A stretch of 64,000 bases of DNA from positions 169,473 through 233,472 of the forward strand of contig NW_019775430.1 of the NCBI RefSeq assembly GCF_001039355.2. The letters run 5' to 3'. The notes under the pieces are model-generated. The model searched no databases. It saw nothing but the letters and a program-made list of their open reading frames with translations, and had not been told where the DNA came from. Source of the DNA: Lingula anatina. Taxonomy: Eukaryota; Brachiopoda; Lingulata; Lingulida; Lingulidae. Made by a program: the position numbers and the translations under genes. Of this stretch, positions 41,801 to 44,090 are shown piece after piece (position 1 is the first letter of the stretch; every line of letters begins with the position of its first letter).

Positions 41801-43030
41801 TCTTCACTTGTTATCATGCTCAATATTGTAATGATCTATGTTGAGTTGTTATATAACTGGTTTTAAAACAATGTATTGGCCGATTCATATGTGGTGCCAT
41901 TTTCCAACAAGAGTGAAGAAATTATCAATTAACATCCCCAAATTCAAGCAGACAATAGCCGGTAACATAAACATATATATACAGTTCAAAGCAGTCTTGA
42001 TATCAAATTTGATAAAAGGATATTAAAAGGCCCTCGGGTGTGTTTTTGTGGGTCACAAATGCATGAGTGTTACCATAAAATGCAATGAGAACCGATATTG
42101 AGAGTACAAAATATTAATTATCATCCCCAAATTCGAGCCAGTAACATGAACATATATATATATATATACAGTTCATAACAGTGTTGTCAACTTTGATAAA
42201 GGGATATTGAAAGGCATCACGGGTGCATTTTTGTGTGTCACAAATGTGCATGTGGTGCCATATTGTAACGAGAGCCGATATTGAGAGTAAAAAATATTAA
42301 TTATCACCCTAAAAATCCATTATTGCTGCATCTCAGGCTAATTTCTCACATAGAAAATTTTGACACTAGAAATGTTTTCCTGTCGGATCATAGCTAAAAA
42401 CAGGTATGCTACACTAACAATTATACAATTCTGAATGTTCATTTTATGGCAACAAACAAGATTGCCTTTACCACCTAAGGCATTTTCAATTCCTCCATGA
42501 ACAAACATATAAATTTCTCATTTAGTTTCCAAATTGATAGAACAAATTGTACTTATACTTGATCTCTATAAGTTAATTTTCTCACCCACCCAAAGGATTG
42601 CCTCACGTTATCGCCAACTGCCTGTCCAAATGACACAAAAAGTCATGGACAACCCCAATTTGCTCGCTACCTGTACAGGAGGTCACGTGATCCGAATGCA
42701 CATGGTTTCACGAAGAGCTCGTGCTAAGCCAATTATCCTTTGATCTTGCTCCGCATTACCAGTCCCTTCGTTATTATGTCCAAGTCTCATTTCAGTTTCT
42801 AAATCGGGGATTGAATGGCAGCCTTTTTAAGTGGGTCTCCATATTTGATCCACAGATCTGTTAGTCCATTGTTTTTAATGCGTTCTTTGTAATATTGTTA
42901 GTAAATAAAGTCCTACCTCTCCAGCCTTACACAACTGTGGGGGCTGTGCAGGGTCCGGGCAACTATAGCTTCCTGGACATATAGTGCAGACCACTGTGCT
43001 GTGCTGGGTGGTATAGTAGCCGTCAGCACA
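7..43030 (-). CDS. Giant secreted GCC2/GCC3-EGF-D8C protein gene (whole span, many exons)
   Basis: This is a gene-level entry; exons are listed separately. Read on the minus strand, exons with GT/AG ends give an N-terminal run of GCC2/GCC3 (ephrin-receptor-like) Cys repeats with the recurrent pattern CPxGxYC, then 11-12 single-exon EGF modules, then a D8C domain (eight conserved Cys, as in uromodulin/GP2/LZP) and a TAG stop. Every join from 30641 down to position 7 is phase-compatible (phases 0, 1 and 2 all occur and match), which strongly supports one transcript. Visible coding length is about 9.3 kb. The first exon found (42917-43030) starts in phase 0 without a Met, so the start and signal peptide lie upstream or are unassembled. 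All modules are extracellular types, so a secreted or matrix protein is inferred; the function is unknown. Chains across 29.8-38.5 kb are confused by duplicated contigs. Confidence 0.85.
624..775 (-). CDS. First half of D8C domain exon
   Basis: The exon has a phase-1 acceptor (AG above 775) and a phase-0 donor GTGAG below 624. It encodes [17 protein letters not shown] followed by [19 protein letters not shown]. The WRN and WYRxxxPAGxxL motifs are the hallmarks of the D8C N-terminal half. It joins in frame to the exon ending at 225. It contains an N-I-S sequon. Confidence 0.85.
962..1084 (-). CDS. Calcium-binding EGF exon 11 (last EGF)
   Basis: A 123-bp phase 1-1 exon with donor GTAAGT. It reads [12 protein letters not shown]...[12 protein letters not shown]...[11 protein letters not shown]: a cbEGF with DINEC, the Asn/Asp-hydroxylation pattern CxNxxxxFxC and six Cys. 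It directly precedes the D8C exons. Confidence 0.92.
   Translation of the reverse strand: MSMNVLWTMAAAIHRPPAPIPWATSPVAVTMVTLGMGSPV
1140..1560. other. Intron segment, no gene seen
   Basis: This intron between EGF exons is AT-rich with a G-rich patch near 1180-1212. Around 1280-1310 there is a short echo of the exon start (tacaagacattcactgacat), similar to the 5' edge of EGF exon 11. No coding signal was found. Confidence 0.5.
1545..1590. repeat. (AAAT)n microsatellite
   Basis: About eleven tandem copies of a tetranucleotide aaat/taaa. The matching tract at 3115-3155 lies at the equivalent place in the duplicated segment. Confidence 0.9.
1610..2118. repeat. Direct duplicate, first copy (EGF exon 10 and intron)
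   Basis: This is near-identical to about 3165-3680, including the intron downstream to the run gatgaaaaaaaa where the N gap begins. Only a few substitutions were seen (for example g/a at the gtaggctg/gtagactg site). The two copies flank the N gap at 2119-3114. Confidence 0.85.
1639..1761 (-). CDS. Calcium-binding EGF exon 10, copy b
   Basis: A 123-bp phase 1-1 exon. It reads [18 protein letters not shown] then [12 protein letters not shown] and [11 protein letters not shown]. The usual NGGC is replaced by YIDSC, so the first loop is atypical. The exon and about 500 bp of flanking intron recur almost unchanged at 3203-3325 across an N gap, so this is probably the same exon assembled twice. 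Confidence 0.85.
2119..3114. other. Assembly gap (996 N)
   Basis: A run of N. The two sides overlap in sequence (duplicated EGF exon 10 segment), so the true gap may be zero or negative. Apparent long open frames across it are artefacts of N. Confidence 0.95.
3203..3325 (-). CDS. Calcium-binding EGF exon 10, copy a
   Basis: Same 41-residue EGF as 1639-1761, with the same phases and donor. Either a recent tandem exon duplication or, more likely, the same exon represented by two overlapping contigs. Confidence 0.85.
3699..3821 (-). CDS. Calcium-binding EGF exon 9
   Basis: A 123-bp phase 1-1 exon: [35 protein letters not shown]. The donor GTCTTT is weak compared with its neighbours, but phase and length are preserved. 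Confidence 0.88.
3951..4073 (-). CDS. Calcium-binding EGF exon 8
   Basis: A 123-bp phase 1-1 exon: [41 protein letters not shown]. The intron to EGF exon 9 is only about 130 bp and stays open in frame over much of its length. Confidence 0.92.
4405..4436. repeat. Poly-A tract
   Basis: About 28 uninterrupted A residues in the intron between EGF exons 7 and 8. Confidence 0.9.
4474..4596 (-). CDS. Divergent EGF exon 7
   Basis: A 123-bp phase 1-1 exon: [41 protein letters not shown]. The calcium motif is altered: Q replaces E, and L replaces the usual F/Y in CxDxxxxLxC. Calcium binding is therefore uncertain. It contains an N-I-T sequon. Confidence 0.9.
4747..6053. mobile_element. 1.3-kb inverted-repeat element in EGF intron
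   Basis: The left end GGGCCATTCCGTGGTATTT (4747) matches the reverse complement of the right end GGGCCATTCAGTGGTATTT (6053) with one mismatch. AAAA flanks both ends (4743-4746 and 6054-6057), a possible target duplication. Inside, the motif GTCCTTCCgtGACG or its complement recurs six times (near 4926, 5089, 5525, 5651, 5848, 6015). No convincing protein is seen. Probably a non-autonomous DNA transposon; the family is not recognised. Confidence 0.7.
6608..6730 (-). CDS. Calcium-binding EGF exon 6
   Basis: A 123-bp phase 1-1 exon: [48 protein letters not shown] replaces the common GYTGDG. Donor GTGAGT. Confidence 0.92.
6775..8019. mobile_element. 1.2-kb element with ATTGTACCACCAGC ends
   Basis: ATTGTACCACCAGC at the left (6775) is repeated inverted at the right (ending 8019). 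The right end forms a strong hairpin (gtaccgccagcg/cgctggtggtac with loop ctaa), and just outside the left end is another hairpin (gaggcg/cgcctc). The last 150 bp are clearly more GC-rich than the surroundings. An internal segment, about 7072-7265, resembles 56706-56890. No intact transposase is seen. Confidence 0.6.
8434..8553 (-). CDS. EGF exon 5 (short form, 120 bp)
   Basis: A phase 1-1 exon: [40 protein letters not shown]. It is one codon shorter than most neighbours because NGGC is replaced by NDSC. Donor GTAAG. It still has DINEC and CxNxxxxFxC for calcium binding. Confidence 0.92.
8670..8935. repeat. Minisatellite ttaggt(g/c)tgacagtgttttg
   Basis: About ten or more imperfect tandem units of roughly 20-30 bp built on gtgttttgttaggtctgaca, with internal deletions and substitutions, in the intron between EGF exons 4 and 5. 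Confidence 0.85.
9164..9286 (-). CDS. Calcium-binding EGF exon 4
   Basis: A 123-bp phase 1-1 exon: [41 protein letters not shown]. Full cbEGF consensus with an N-F-T sequon. Donor GTAAG. Confidence 0.93.
9842..9964 (-). CDS. Calcium-binding EGF exon 3
   Basis: A 123-bp phase 1-1 exon: [41 protein letters not shown]. The leading Asp is replaced by Glu. Confidence 0.92.
10491..10613 (-). CDS. EGF exon 2
   Basis: A 123-bp phase 1-1 exon: [41 protein letters not shown]. His replaces the aromatic residue of the CxNxxxx(F/Y)xC motif. Contains an N-H-S sequon. Confidence 0.9.
10820..10945 (-). CDS. EGF exon 1 (first EGF, 126 bp)
   Basis: A phase 1-1 exon: [36 protein letters not shown]. It lacks the hydroxylatable Asn (CSG instead of CxN). 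It joins the GCC2/GCC3 block to the EGF block; the first codon depends on the donor chosen for the upstream exon. Confidence 0.88.
11374..11895 (-). CDS. Last GCC2/GCC3 exon
   Basis: A phase-1 acceptor above 11895 gives GECLEGYWC, then [63 protein letters not shown]. About four GCC2/GCC3 units. The 3' boundary is chosen as T|GTATGC at 11374 because it keeps phase 1 into the first EGF exon (522 bp). A weaker GTGCTA donor lies 12 bp earlier. The 3' edge is therefore less certain than the rest. Confidence 0.85.
11900..13860. other. Intron stretch without recognised exon
   Basis: AT-rich sequence with no GCC, EGF or other domain recognised on either strand. Two related blocks (13140-13230 and 13280-13370, both with gttattgtctt...ttgtccatcc) are an imperfect direct repeat. 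An open frame at 12648-12896 on the minus strand has no recognisable features. Confidence 0.5.
13865..13870 (-). terminator. Candidate polyadenylation signal of the discoidin gene
   Basis: AATAAA on the minus strand, about 135 bp after the stop at 14003. A second copy lies near 13632. Position is plausible; no direct proof. Confidence 0.4.
14003..14137 (-). CDS. Secreted F5/8C (discoidin) protein, exon 2
   Basis: The acceptor is TTTCAG above 14137, phase 0. It encodes the end of an F5/8 type C domain: [44 protein letters not shown], then TAA. The ARYLRINP strand and the final Cys (partner of the early CRD Cys) complete the discoidin fold. Without this exon the domain would be truncated; the open frame of exon 1 alone runs into the intron. 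Confidence 0.9.
   Translation of the reverse strand: MFQGNIDKDSIHENVLSPPIYARYLRINPVTHTGICMRADVRGC
14388..15038 (-). CDS. Secreted coiled-coil / F5/8C (discoidin) protein, exon 1
   Basis: Start ATG at 15038. Residues 1-18 ([18 protein letters not shown]) are a signal peptide. Residues about 60-105 ([34 protein letters not shown]) form heptad-like helices, probably oligomerising. From about residue 110 an F5/8C domain starts at CRDLLV and runs through [20 protein letters not shown] and REYQVHYG. Donor GTTAG below 14388, phase 0. With exon 2 the product is 261 residues. Such domains bind carbohydrate or lipid surfaces; an oligomeric secreted lectin is inferred. It lies wholly inside the 4.7-kb intron (11896-16641) of the giant gene, on the same strand. 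Confidence 0.9.
15119..15123 (-). promoter_or_regulatory. Possible TATA element of the discoidin gene
   Basis: The minus strand reads GGCATATAACAAC about 80 bp upstream of the ATG at 15038. The spacing suits a TATA-driven gene with a short 5' UTR. Weak evidence. Confidence 0.3.
15532..15914. mobile_element. TTAA-type MITE family B, diverged copy
   Basis: About 380 bp, aligned by eye with 36112-36490 and 52249-52633 (inverted). Shared words include gtcaattttttgccacaaaa, ttatggctgatt and aagtggttta. It is the most diverged copy in the window. The ends begin TTAAA and read cat(t/a)c further in. Confidence 0.7.
16642..16740 (-). CDS. GCC2/GCC3 exon (99 bp)
   Basis: Phase 1-1: [34 protein letters not shown]. 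One partial repeat. It joins in frame to the exon ending at 17013 (CPAG|GTYN) upstream and to 11895 (EG|ECLEG) downstream. Contains an N-N-T sequon. Confidence 0.88.
17013..17129 (-). CDS. GCC2/GCC3 exon (117 bp)
   Basis: Phase 1-1: [40 protein letters not shown]. Donor GTAAGT at 17012. The sequence downstream of the donor stays open for a while; this is intron. Confidence 0.9.
17260..17354. repeat. Tandem copies of an exon 3' edge in the intron
   Basis: The last ~45 bp of the exon 17355-17507 plus its donor (TATGCCCAGGGnAGCTGTAAGG...GACCAGGTAATGTA) recur two to three times downstream in the intron, with variants such as atgctcagggcag and acaagcgtt. Several extra GTAATG donors are thereby created. 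Confidence 0.8.
17355..17507 (-). CDS. GCC2/GCC3 exon (153 bp)
   Basis: Phase 1-1: [48 protein letters not shown]. Its 3' edge is tandemly duplicated in the following intron. Confidence 0.9.
17992..18261 (-). CDS. GCC2/GCC3 exon (270 bp)
   Basis: Phase 1-1: [68 protein letters not shown], ending CDPG. About two full repeats with sequons NGT and NRT. Its 5' edge is tandemly duplicated upstream (18260-18540). Confidence 0.92.
18262..18540. repeat. Tandem copies of an exon 5' edge in the intron
   Basis: Three further imperfect copies (period roughly 85-120 bp) of the acceptor and first ~60 bp of exon 17992-18261: cctcagagagacctggaat plus gtacaggatcag and atgcagcaagg. The outermost copy near 18480-18532 keeps an acceptor and an open reading start (GLSEVTGSC) but then runs out of the repeat pattern. 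Confidence 0.8.
18821..19000 (-). CDS. GCC2/GCC3 exon (180 bp)
   Basis: Phase 1-1: [60 protein letters not shown]. The first half is a nonstandard spacer rich in acidic and aromatic residues. Donor GTAGGT. Confidence 0.9.
19116..19293. mobile_element. MITE family C copy (178 bp)
   Basis: Terminal inverted repeats GGCCTCATTCAGAATAGGGG / CCCCTATTCTAAATGAGGCC (one mismatch) close a 178-bp unit with the family core gggccatatttga and ttagtc. Same architecture as 55327-55513 and 59016-59202. Confidence 0.8.
19617..20240 (-). CDS. GCC2/GCC3 exon (624 bp)
   Basis: Phase 1-1: [109 protein letters not shown], ending CSAG. Five to six repeats. The exon extends well upstream of the first internal Met at 20109. 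Confidence 0.93.
20498..20517. repeat. (AAT)n microsatellite
   Basis: About six aat/ata units in the intron just downstream of exon 20550-20690. Confidence 0.8.
20550..20690 (-). CDS. GCC2/GCC3 exon (141 bp)
   Basis: Phase 1-1: [46 protein letters not shown]. Joins in frame to 21070 (SSSYG|LSSEN) and to 20240 (CKSG|ASSG). Confidence 0.9.
21070..21279 (-). CDS. GCC2/GCC3 exon (210 bp)
   Basis: Phase 1-1: [66 protein letters not shown]. It completes CPEGS from the exon at 22164 ([14 protein letters not shown]), a perfect repeat junction. Its 5' edge is copied twice upstream. Confidence 0.92.
21255..21480. repeat. Triplicated exon 5' edge with (AT)n expansion
   Basis: The block ggacactgctgagatgttgct(a/g)aaatt...ttttttgtaaaaatgagtct...gag occurs three times (near 21261, 21332 and 21452). 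The middle copy carries an (AT) tract of about 56 bp (21354-21410). The first copy is the real start of exon 21070-21279. Confidence 0.85.
21482..22160. other. Intron, nothing recognised
   Basis: AT-rich intron between exons 21070-21279 and 22164-23728. The minus-strand frame stays open for about 40 codons past the donor at 22163, but has no Cys-repeat pattern. Confidence 0.5.
22164..23728 (-). CDS. Large GCC2/GCC3 exon (1565 bp)
   Basis: The acceptor TTTTCAG lies above 23728. Taking phase 2 completes Pro (CC|A) and gives [13 protein letters not shown] from the gap exon. About eight repeats follow, with motifs [102 protein letters not shown], ending CPEGS at a phase-1 donor GTGAGC. Many N-x-T/S sequons. 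One unbroken frame without degenerate repeats argues for selection. Confidence 0.93.
23916..23948 (-). CDS. Partial GCC2/GCC3 exon running into assembly gap
   Basis: Minus-strand residues [11 protein letters not shown] end at a consensus donor GTGAGT (23915). They fit exactly the linker before [10 protein letters not shown] in the next exon, giving CSPGFYNPN, and the phase-2 donor matches the phase-2 acceptor at 23728. The rest of the exon, which must start in phase 1 to follow 24165, lies within the 163 N. Confidence 0.75.
23949..24111. other. Assembly gap (163 N) inside an exon
   Basis: A run of N. Hides most of a GCC2/GCC3 exon whose 3' end is visible at 23916-23948. The (AT) tract at 24112-24119 suggests a low-complexity break. 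Confidence 0.9.
24165..25751 (-). CDS. Largest GCC2/GCC3 exon (1587 bp)
   Basis: Phase 1-1, with acceptor TTTCAG above 25751 and donor GTAAG below 24165. It starts [14 protein letters not shown] and carries about ten repeats ([119 protein letters not shown]). One unit (about [17 protein letters not shown]) has lost a Cys of the usual pattern. A 529-codon uninterrupted frame. Confidence 0.94.
26094..26410 (-). CDS. GCC2/GCC3 exon (317 bp)
   Basis: A phase 2 acceptor (ATATAG above 26410) completes Arg with the upstream [16 protein letters not shown]. Then [48 protein letters not shown] at a phase-1 donor. The frame would break with the other nearby acceptor (ACCCAG), so phase decided the start. 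Confidence 0.88.
26724..26982 (-). CDS. GCC2/GCC3 exon (259 bp)
   Basis: Phase 1 to 2: [75 protein letters not shown]. Ends AAC AG|GTAAG. The longer open frame in another reading of this strand is a shadow. Confidence 0.88.
26990..27695. other. Intron, nothing recognised
   Basis: AT-rich intron. No exon, inverted repeat or tandem array that I can support. Confidence 0.5.
27700..27912 (-). CDS. GCC2/GCC3 exon (213 bp)
   Basis: Phase 1-1: [72 protein letters not shown]. Not covered by a long open frame from a Met; found from splice sites and repeat pattern. Confidence 0.88.
   Translation of the reverse strand, partial: APTLYLTALIAQSVHQGSIVRPSLRTQYWTVHMEPSAILVKLCACHVQQDGSVQRWTEHRTLSVFQGSFL
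28252..28475 (-). CDS. GCC2/GCC3 exon (224 bp)
   Basis: Phase 2 to 1: (R)[62 protein letters not shown] at donor GTGGGT. The acceptor is CTTCAG above 28475. Confidence 0.87.
28500..29040. other. Intron, nothing recognised
   Basis: Very AT-rich intron with poly-A/T runs. No coding or repeat structure identified. Confidence 0.5.
29094..29341 (-). CDS. GCC2/GCC3 exon (248 bp)
   Basis: Phase 0 to 2: [74 protein letters not shown]. Joins SLE|GDGQC upstream and NT-R-LPPVQC downstream. Confidence 0.88.
29374..29620. mobile_element. Fold-back MITE family D (247 bp)
   Basis: Nearly the whole unit is an inverted repeat. The left end AGACCCCATTCCCATACCTA pairs with the right end, and the inner block atgtctggcac(a/g)cctact(a/g)aagctg pairs with cagcatcagtaggcgtgccagacat. 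The inner block recurs at 31784-31870 and, degraded, at 48280-48400. Related ends occur at 43080-43296. Confidence 0.8.
29757..29815. repeat. (AG)n microsatellite
   Basis: About 29 AG units directly 3' of exon 29828-30016 on the transcribed strand (11-12 bp from its donor). Confidence 0.95.
29828..30016 (-). CDS. GCC2/GCC3 exon X (189 bp)
   Basis: Phase 0-0: [60 protein letters not shown]. It joins in phase to 29341. Its near-copy at 31905-32093 differs at [10 protein letters not shown]. Confidence 0.9.
30526..30641 (-). CDS. GCC2/GCC3 exon Y (116 bp)
   Basis: Phase 1 to 0: [39 protein letters not shown] at donor GTAAGT. Followed in frame by exon X (GGT|VLQCITC), a regular repeat. Copy at 32607-32722. 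Confidence 0.88.
31432..31776. mobile_element. TTAA-type MITE family A, copy 1 (345 bp)
   Basis: Terminal inverted repeats TTAAAGGGATAATAACTCTT / AAGAGTTATTCTCCCTTTAA, with the internal palindrome aaaatctcttaagagatttt. A second copy lies at 39135-39481. TTAA at both outer edges suggests piggyBac- or Kolobok-like target use. Confidence 0.88.
31905..32093 (-). CDS. GCC2/GCC3 exon X' (duplicate of X)
   Basis: Same 63 codons as exon X, with S-to-Q and F-to-Y changes ([11 protein letters not shown]). It ends in phase 0, whereas the next exon below (Y, 30641) starts in phase 1. Both pairs therefore cannot be spliced one after the other in frame. Confidence 0.8.
32607..32722 (-). CDS. GCC2/GCC3 exon Y' (duplicate of Y)
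   Basis: Identical reading to exon Y, phase 1 to 0. The exon upstream in this assembly (33477-33701) ends in phase 0, so at least one exon that changes the phase is missing between them. Confidence 0.8.
33147..33392. mobile_element. MITE family B, 5'-truncated copy
   Basis: From the N at 33146 to TTAA at 33392 the sequence matches the right two-thirds of 36112-36490. Truncation coincides with the contig join, so it may be complete in the real genome. Confidence 0.75.
33477..33701 (-). CDS. GCC2/GCC3 exon Z (225 bp)
   Basis: Phase 0-0: [75 protein letters not shown], donor GTGAGT. Translation identical to Z' at 36555-36779. A (GT)n-like tract follows the donor (33394-33440). Confidence 0.85.
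33815..34116. mobile_element. MITE family E copy (about 300 bp)
   Basis: The right end gaccatttgaggtgcactagtgc is complementary to the family start gcactagtgcacctgaaatggtc seen at 36878. The inner sequence matches 36878-37136 and, more distantly, 47140-47470 (aattgtctcccctc, gatcttaaaagcaga). Confidence 0.75.
34192..34525. other. Assembly gap (334 N) between poly-C tracts
   Basis: C-runs abut both sides (34160-34191 and 34551-34570). In the other copy the same place is a single C-run at 37147-37168, so the gap probably reflects a hard-to-sequence C tract. Confidence 0.9.
35490..35755. mobile_element. Fold-back element beside exon W (about 265 bp)
   Basis: Left arm agactaaatatggtc...cacttcaaaagcaatgcc; right arm, reversed, gactaaatatgacag...acttcaaaagcaatgc. 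Arms of about 60 bp with mismatches. A shortened copy is at 38110-38345. The words resemble MITE family C (ctgttagtc, atattta). Confidence 0.65.
35790..35882 (-). CDS. GCC2/GCC3 exon W (93 bp)
   Basis: Phase 0-0, 31 codons: [31 protein letters not shown], donor GTAAG. Identical translation to W' at 38374-38466. It would be followed by Z ([15 protein letters not shown]). Confidence 0.82.
36112..36490. mobile_element. TTAA-type MITE family B, reference copy (379 bp)
   Basis: Ends TTAAAGATGCATAC and, reversed, TTAAAGGTACATAC. Other copies: 15532-15914, 33147-33392 (partial), 52249-52633 (inverted), 53431-53532 (partial). Confidence 0.85.
36555..36779 (-). CDS. GCC2/GCC3 exon Z' (duplicate of Z)
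   Basis: Same 75 codons and phases as Z. W'-Z'-W-Z would be frame-compatible if genuinely tandem, but very similar intron sequence favours two haplotypes of a single W-Z pair. Confidence 0.82.
36878..37140. mobile_element. MITE family E copy, right end lost
   Basis: Starts gcactagtgcacctgaaatggtc and follows 33815-34116 to about gtaagatcatttgtgac. Then it is cut by the C-run at 37147. Confidence 0.7.
38374..38466 (-). CDS. GCC2/GCC3 exon W' (duplicate of W)
   Basis: Same 31 codons as W, phase 0-0. It follows V (42917-43030) in phase: [14 protein letters not shown]. Confidence 0.82.
38700..39130. other. Intron, low-complexity
   Basis: AT-rich intron with an aaaat-type run at 38905-38956. 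No exon seen. Confidence 0.5.
39135..39481. mobile_element. TTAA-type MITE family A, copy 2 (347 bp)
   Basis: Same ends and internal palindrome as 31432-31776, with roughly 90% identity by eye. TTAA lies at each outer edge. Confidence 0.88.
39930..40198. mobile_element. MITE family F (269 bp)
   Basis: Terminal inverted repeats GCAGACATGGGGAAA / TTTCCCCATGTCTGC. One copy only in the window. Confidence 0.7.
40644..41300. repeat. Direct duplicate around the N at 40982
   Basis: 40646-40981 and 40986-41303 are near-identical (aatctaaaagtgcataacaa to ttggatcgacc). They contain a MITE family D-like segment ending ccctgcggacttggatcgacc. Probable haplotype overlap. Confidence 0.85.
41360..42882. mobile_element. 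1.5-kb element with long terminal inverted repeats (family C ends)
   Basis: Left end agcacattcaggacagcaga then ctaacagatctg..gatcaaatatgg. The right end, reversed, shares ggactaacagatctg..gatcaaatatgg, and further in cgcattaccagtcccttcg matches the left inner cgaagggactggaaatgcgg. Arms of about 140 bp with mismatches. The outer ends match MITE family C (187 bp), so this may be a longer relative. A minus-strand open frame of 86 codons (41450-41710) begins [10 protein letters not shown] and is basic; I do not recognise it. Confidence 0.65.
41885..42310. repeat. Three tandem units of about 180 bp
   Basis: Blocks starting near 41889, 42062 and 42246 share tggtgccat..., gccgatattgagagtaaaaaatattaattatcatcccc and acatatatatacagttca. 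They lie inside the 1.5-kb element. Confidence 0.75.
42917..43030 (-). CDS. First GCC2/GCC3 exon found, V (114 bp)
   Basis: Phase 0-0, 38 codons: [38 protein letters not shown] at donor GTAGGA. It begins mid-repeat with no Met, so exons must exist upstream (higher coordinates), but none was recognised up to 47.7 kb. Confidence 0.82.
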
Positions 43031-43079
43031 CTGAGGAAAGAAAAAGAAACATATGAAGGAAATTTTATCTTAAAGACTA

Positions 43080-43296
43080 AGACTACATTCCCACAGAATT
43101 AGATTGATCCATCTAGATCGACCTAACTCCCTGGGGGTTCAGGTTAAATTGCTGTCAGCCAAGCGCGCACGGAAGTTAATTACCCCCTTACAGCTTTTAG
43201 TAGGCAGGACAGACATTAAAGCTGGCTAAGCTGACGGTAATCTAGTGAGACTCTGCACAGGGATAGATTGATCTAAAATCTGTGGGAATGCAGTCT
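43080..43296. mobile_element. MITE family D relative (217 bp) next to exon V
   Basis: Ends AGACTACATTCCCACAGAAT and, reversed, AGACTGCATTCCCACAGATT. It contains the family D inner words (ttagtaggcaggacagacat). It lies between exon V and its partial copy. Confidence 0.75.
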
Positions 43297-43302
43297 AATA
43301 GT

Positions 43303-43347
43303 GCAGACCATGGTGCTGTGCTGGGTGGTATAGTAGCCATCACCACA
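43303..43347 (-). pseudogene. Partial duplicate of exon V 5' edge
   Basis: Acceptor TTCAG then [17 protein letters not shown], matching the first half of exon V ([17 protein letters not shown]), then lost where the MITE begins. No donor in frame. A tandem copy of the exon edge rather than a usable exon. Confidence 0.75.
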
Positions 43348-43349
43348 CT

Positions 43350-44090
43350 GAAGAAGGAAAAGGATTTAATTTGGCTTCTTTAATATCACCTGTCTAATGA
43401 TGATAATAAAAAAGTAAATTGTTCCTAAATAGACTAAATGGGTTGATACATCAAGTCATTTTTGATCATAGTAATATGTGATGAAATTAAACCCCCTTAG
43501 TTTTTATCAAAGAGCAATGCCAGGAGGAAACATTTACTGCTTTTGTGGCCTTTAAAATATATTTTAAACATTTAACTAATTTTCAAAACAATTAAATATG
43601 CTTACAGAATTTTGAACAAAAATGTCAGAGAAAGAATACTTAATGATGAAATTCAAACAATAGTATAATATATTTCTAAACTTTATCCAAAAAAATGTGC
43701 AGGAAATTTTATTATCTAAAATACTAATATTAACTGAACACAAGGGTTACACAGTATATTTGAGAGAAAAATATACACCAGAGGAACTGAAGCATATTGT
43801 GCTGGTTGGGTTAATCAAATTCAAAGGAATACATTAATCAACCTAGCAGGGAGGAAAGAAGTCAAACAAATGTATGGGTCACATATAAATAATAGTTGAA
43901 TTTATTGACAAATGGCTAATTAAGGGCATTTGCTTATGTAAGTCTGAGGACATATGTTCAAATAAGATGCAAGTGCCCAGAAAAATGTGCATTAGCAGTA
44001 ATATTAATGCAGTGGTCAATGGTTCCACATCAAATCCAAGGTACATCAGGCATAGACAGTGGTGTAACTAACACTGCCGCTTACTGAACA
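43350..44090. other. AT-rich stretch without recognised gene
   Basis: No GCC, EGF or other coding pattern on either strand. It may contain the start of the giant gene in a form I cannot recognise (short first exon or promoter). Confidence 0.4.
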
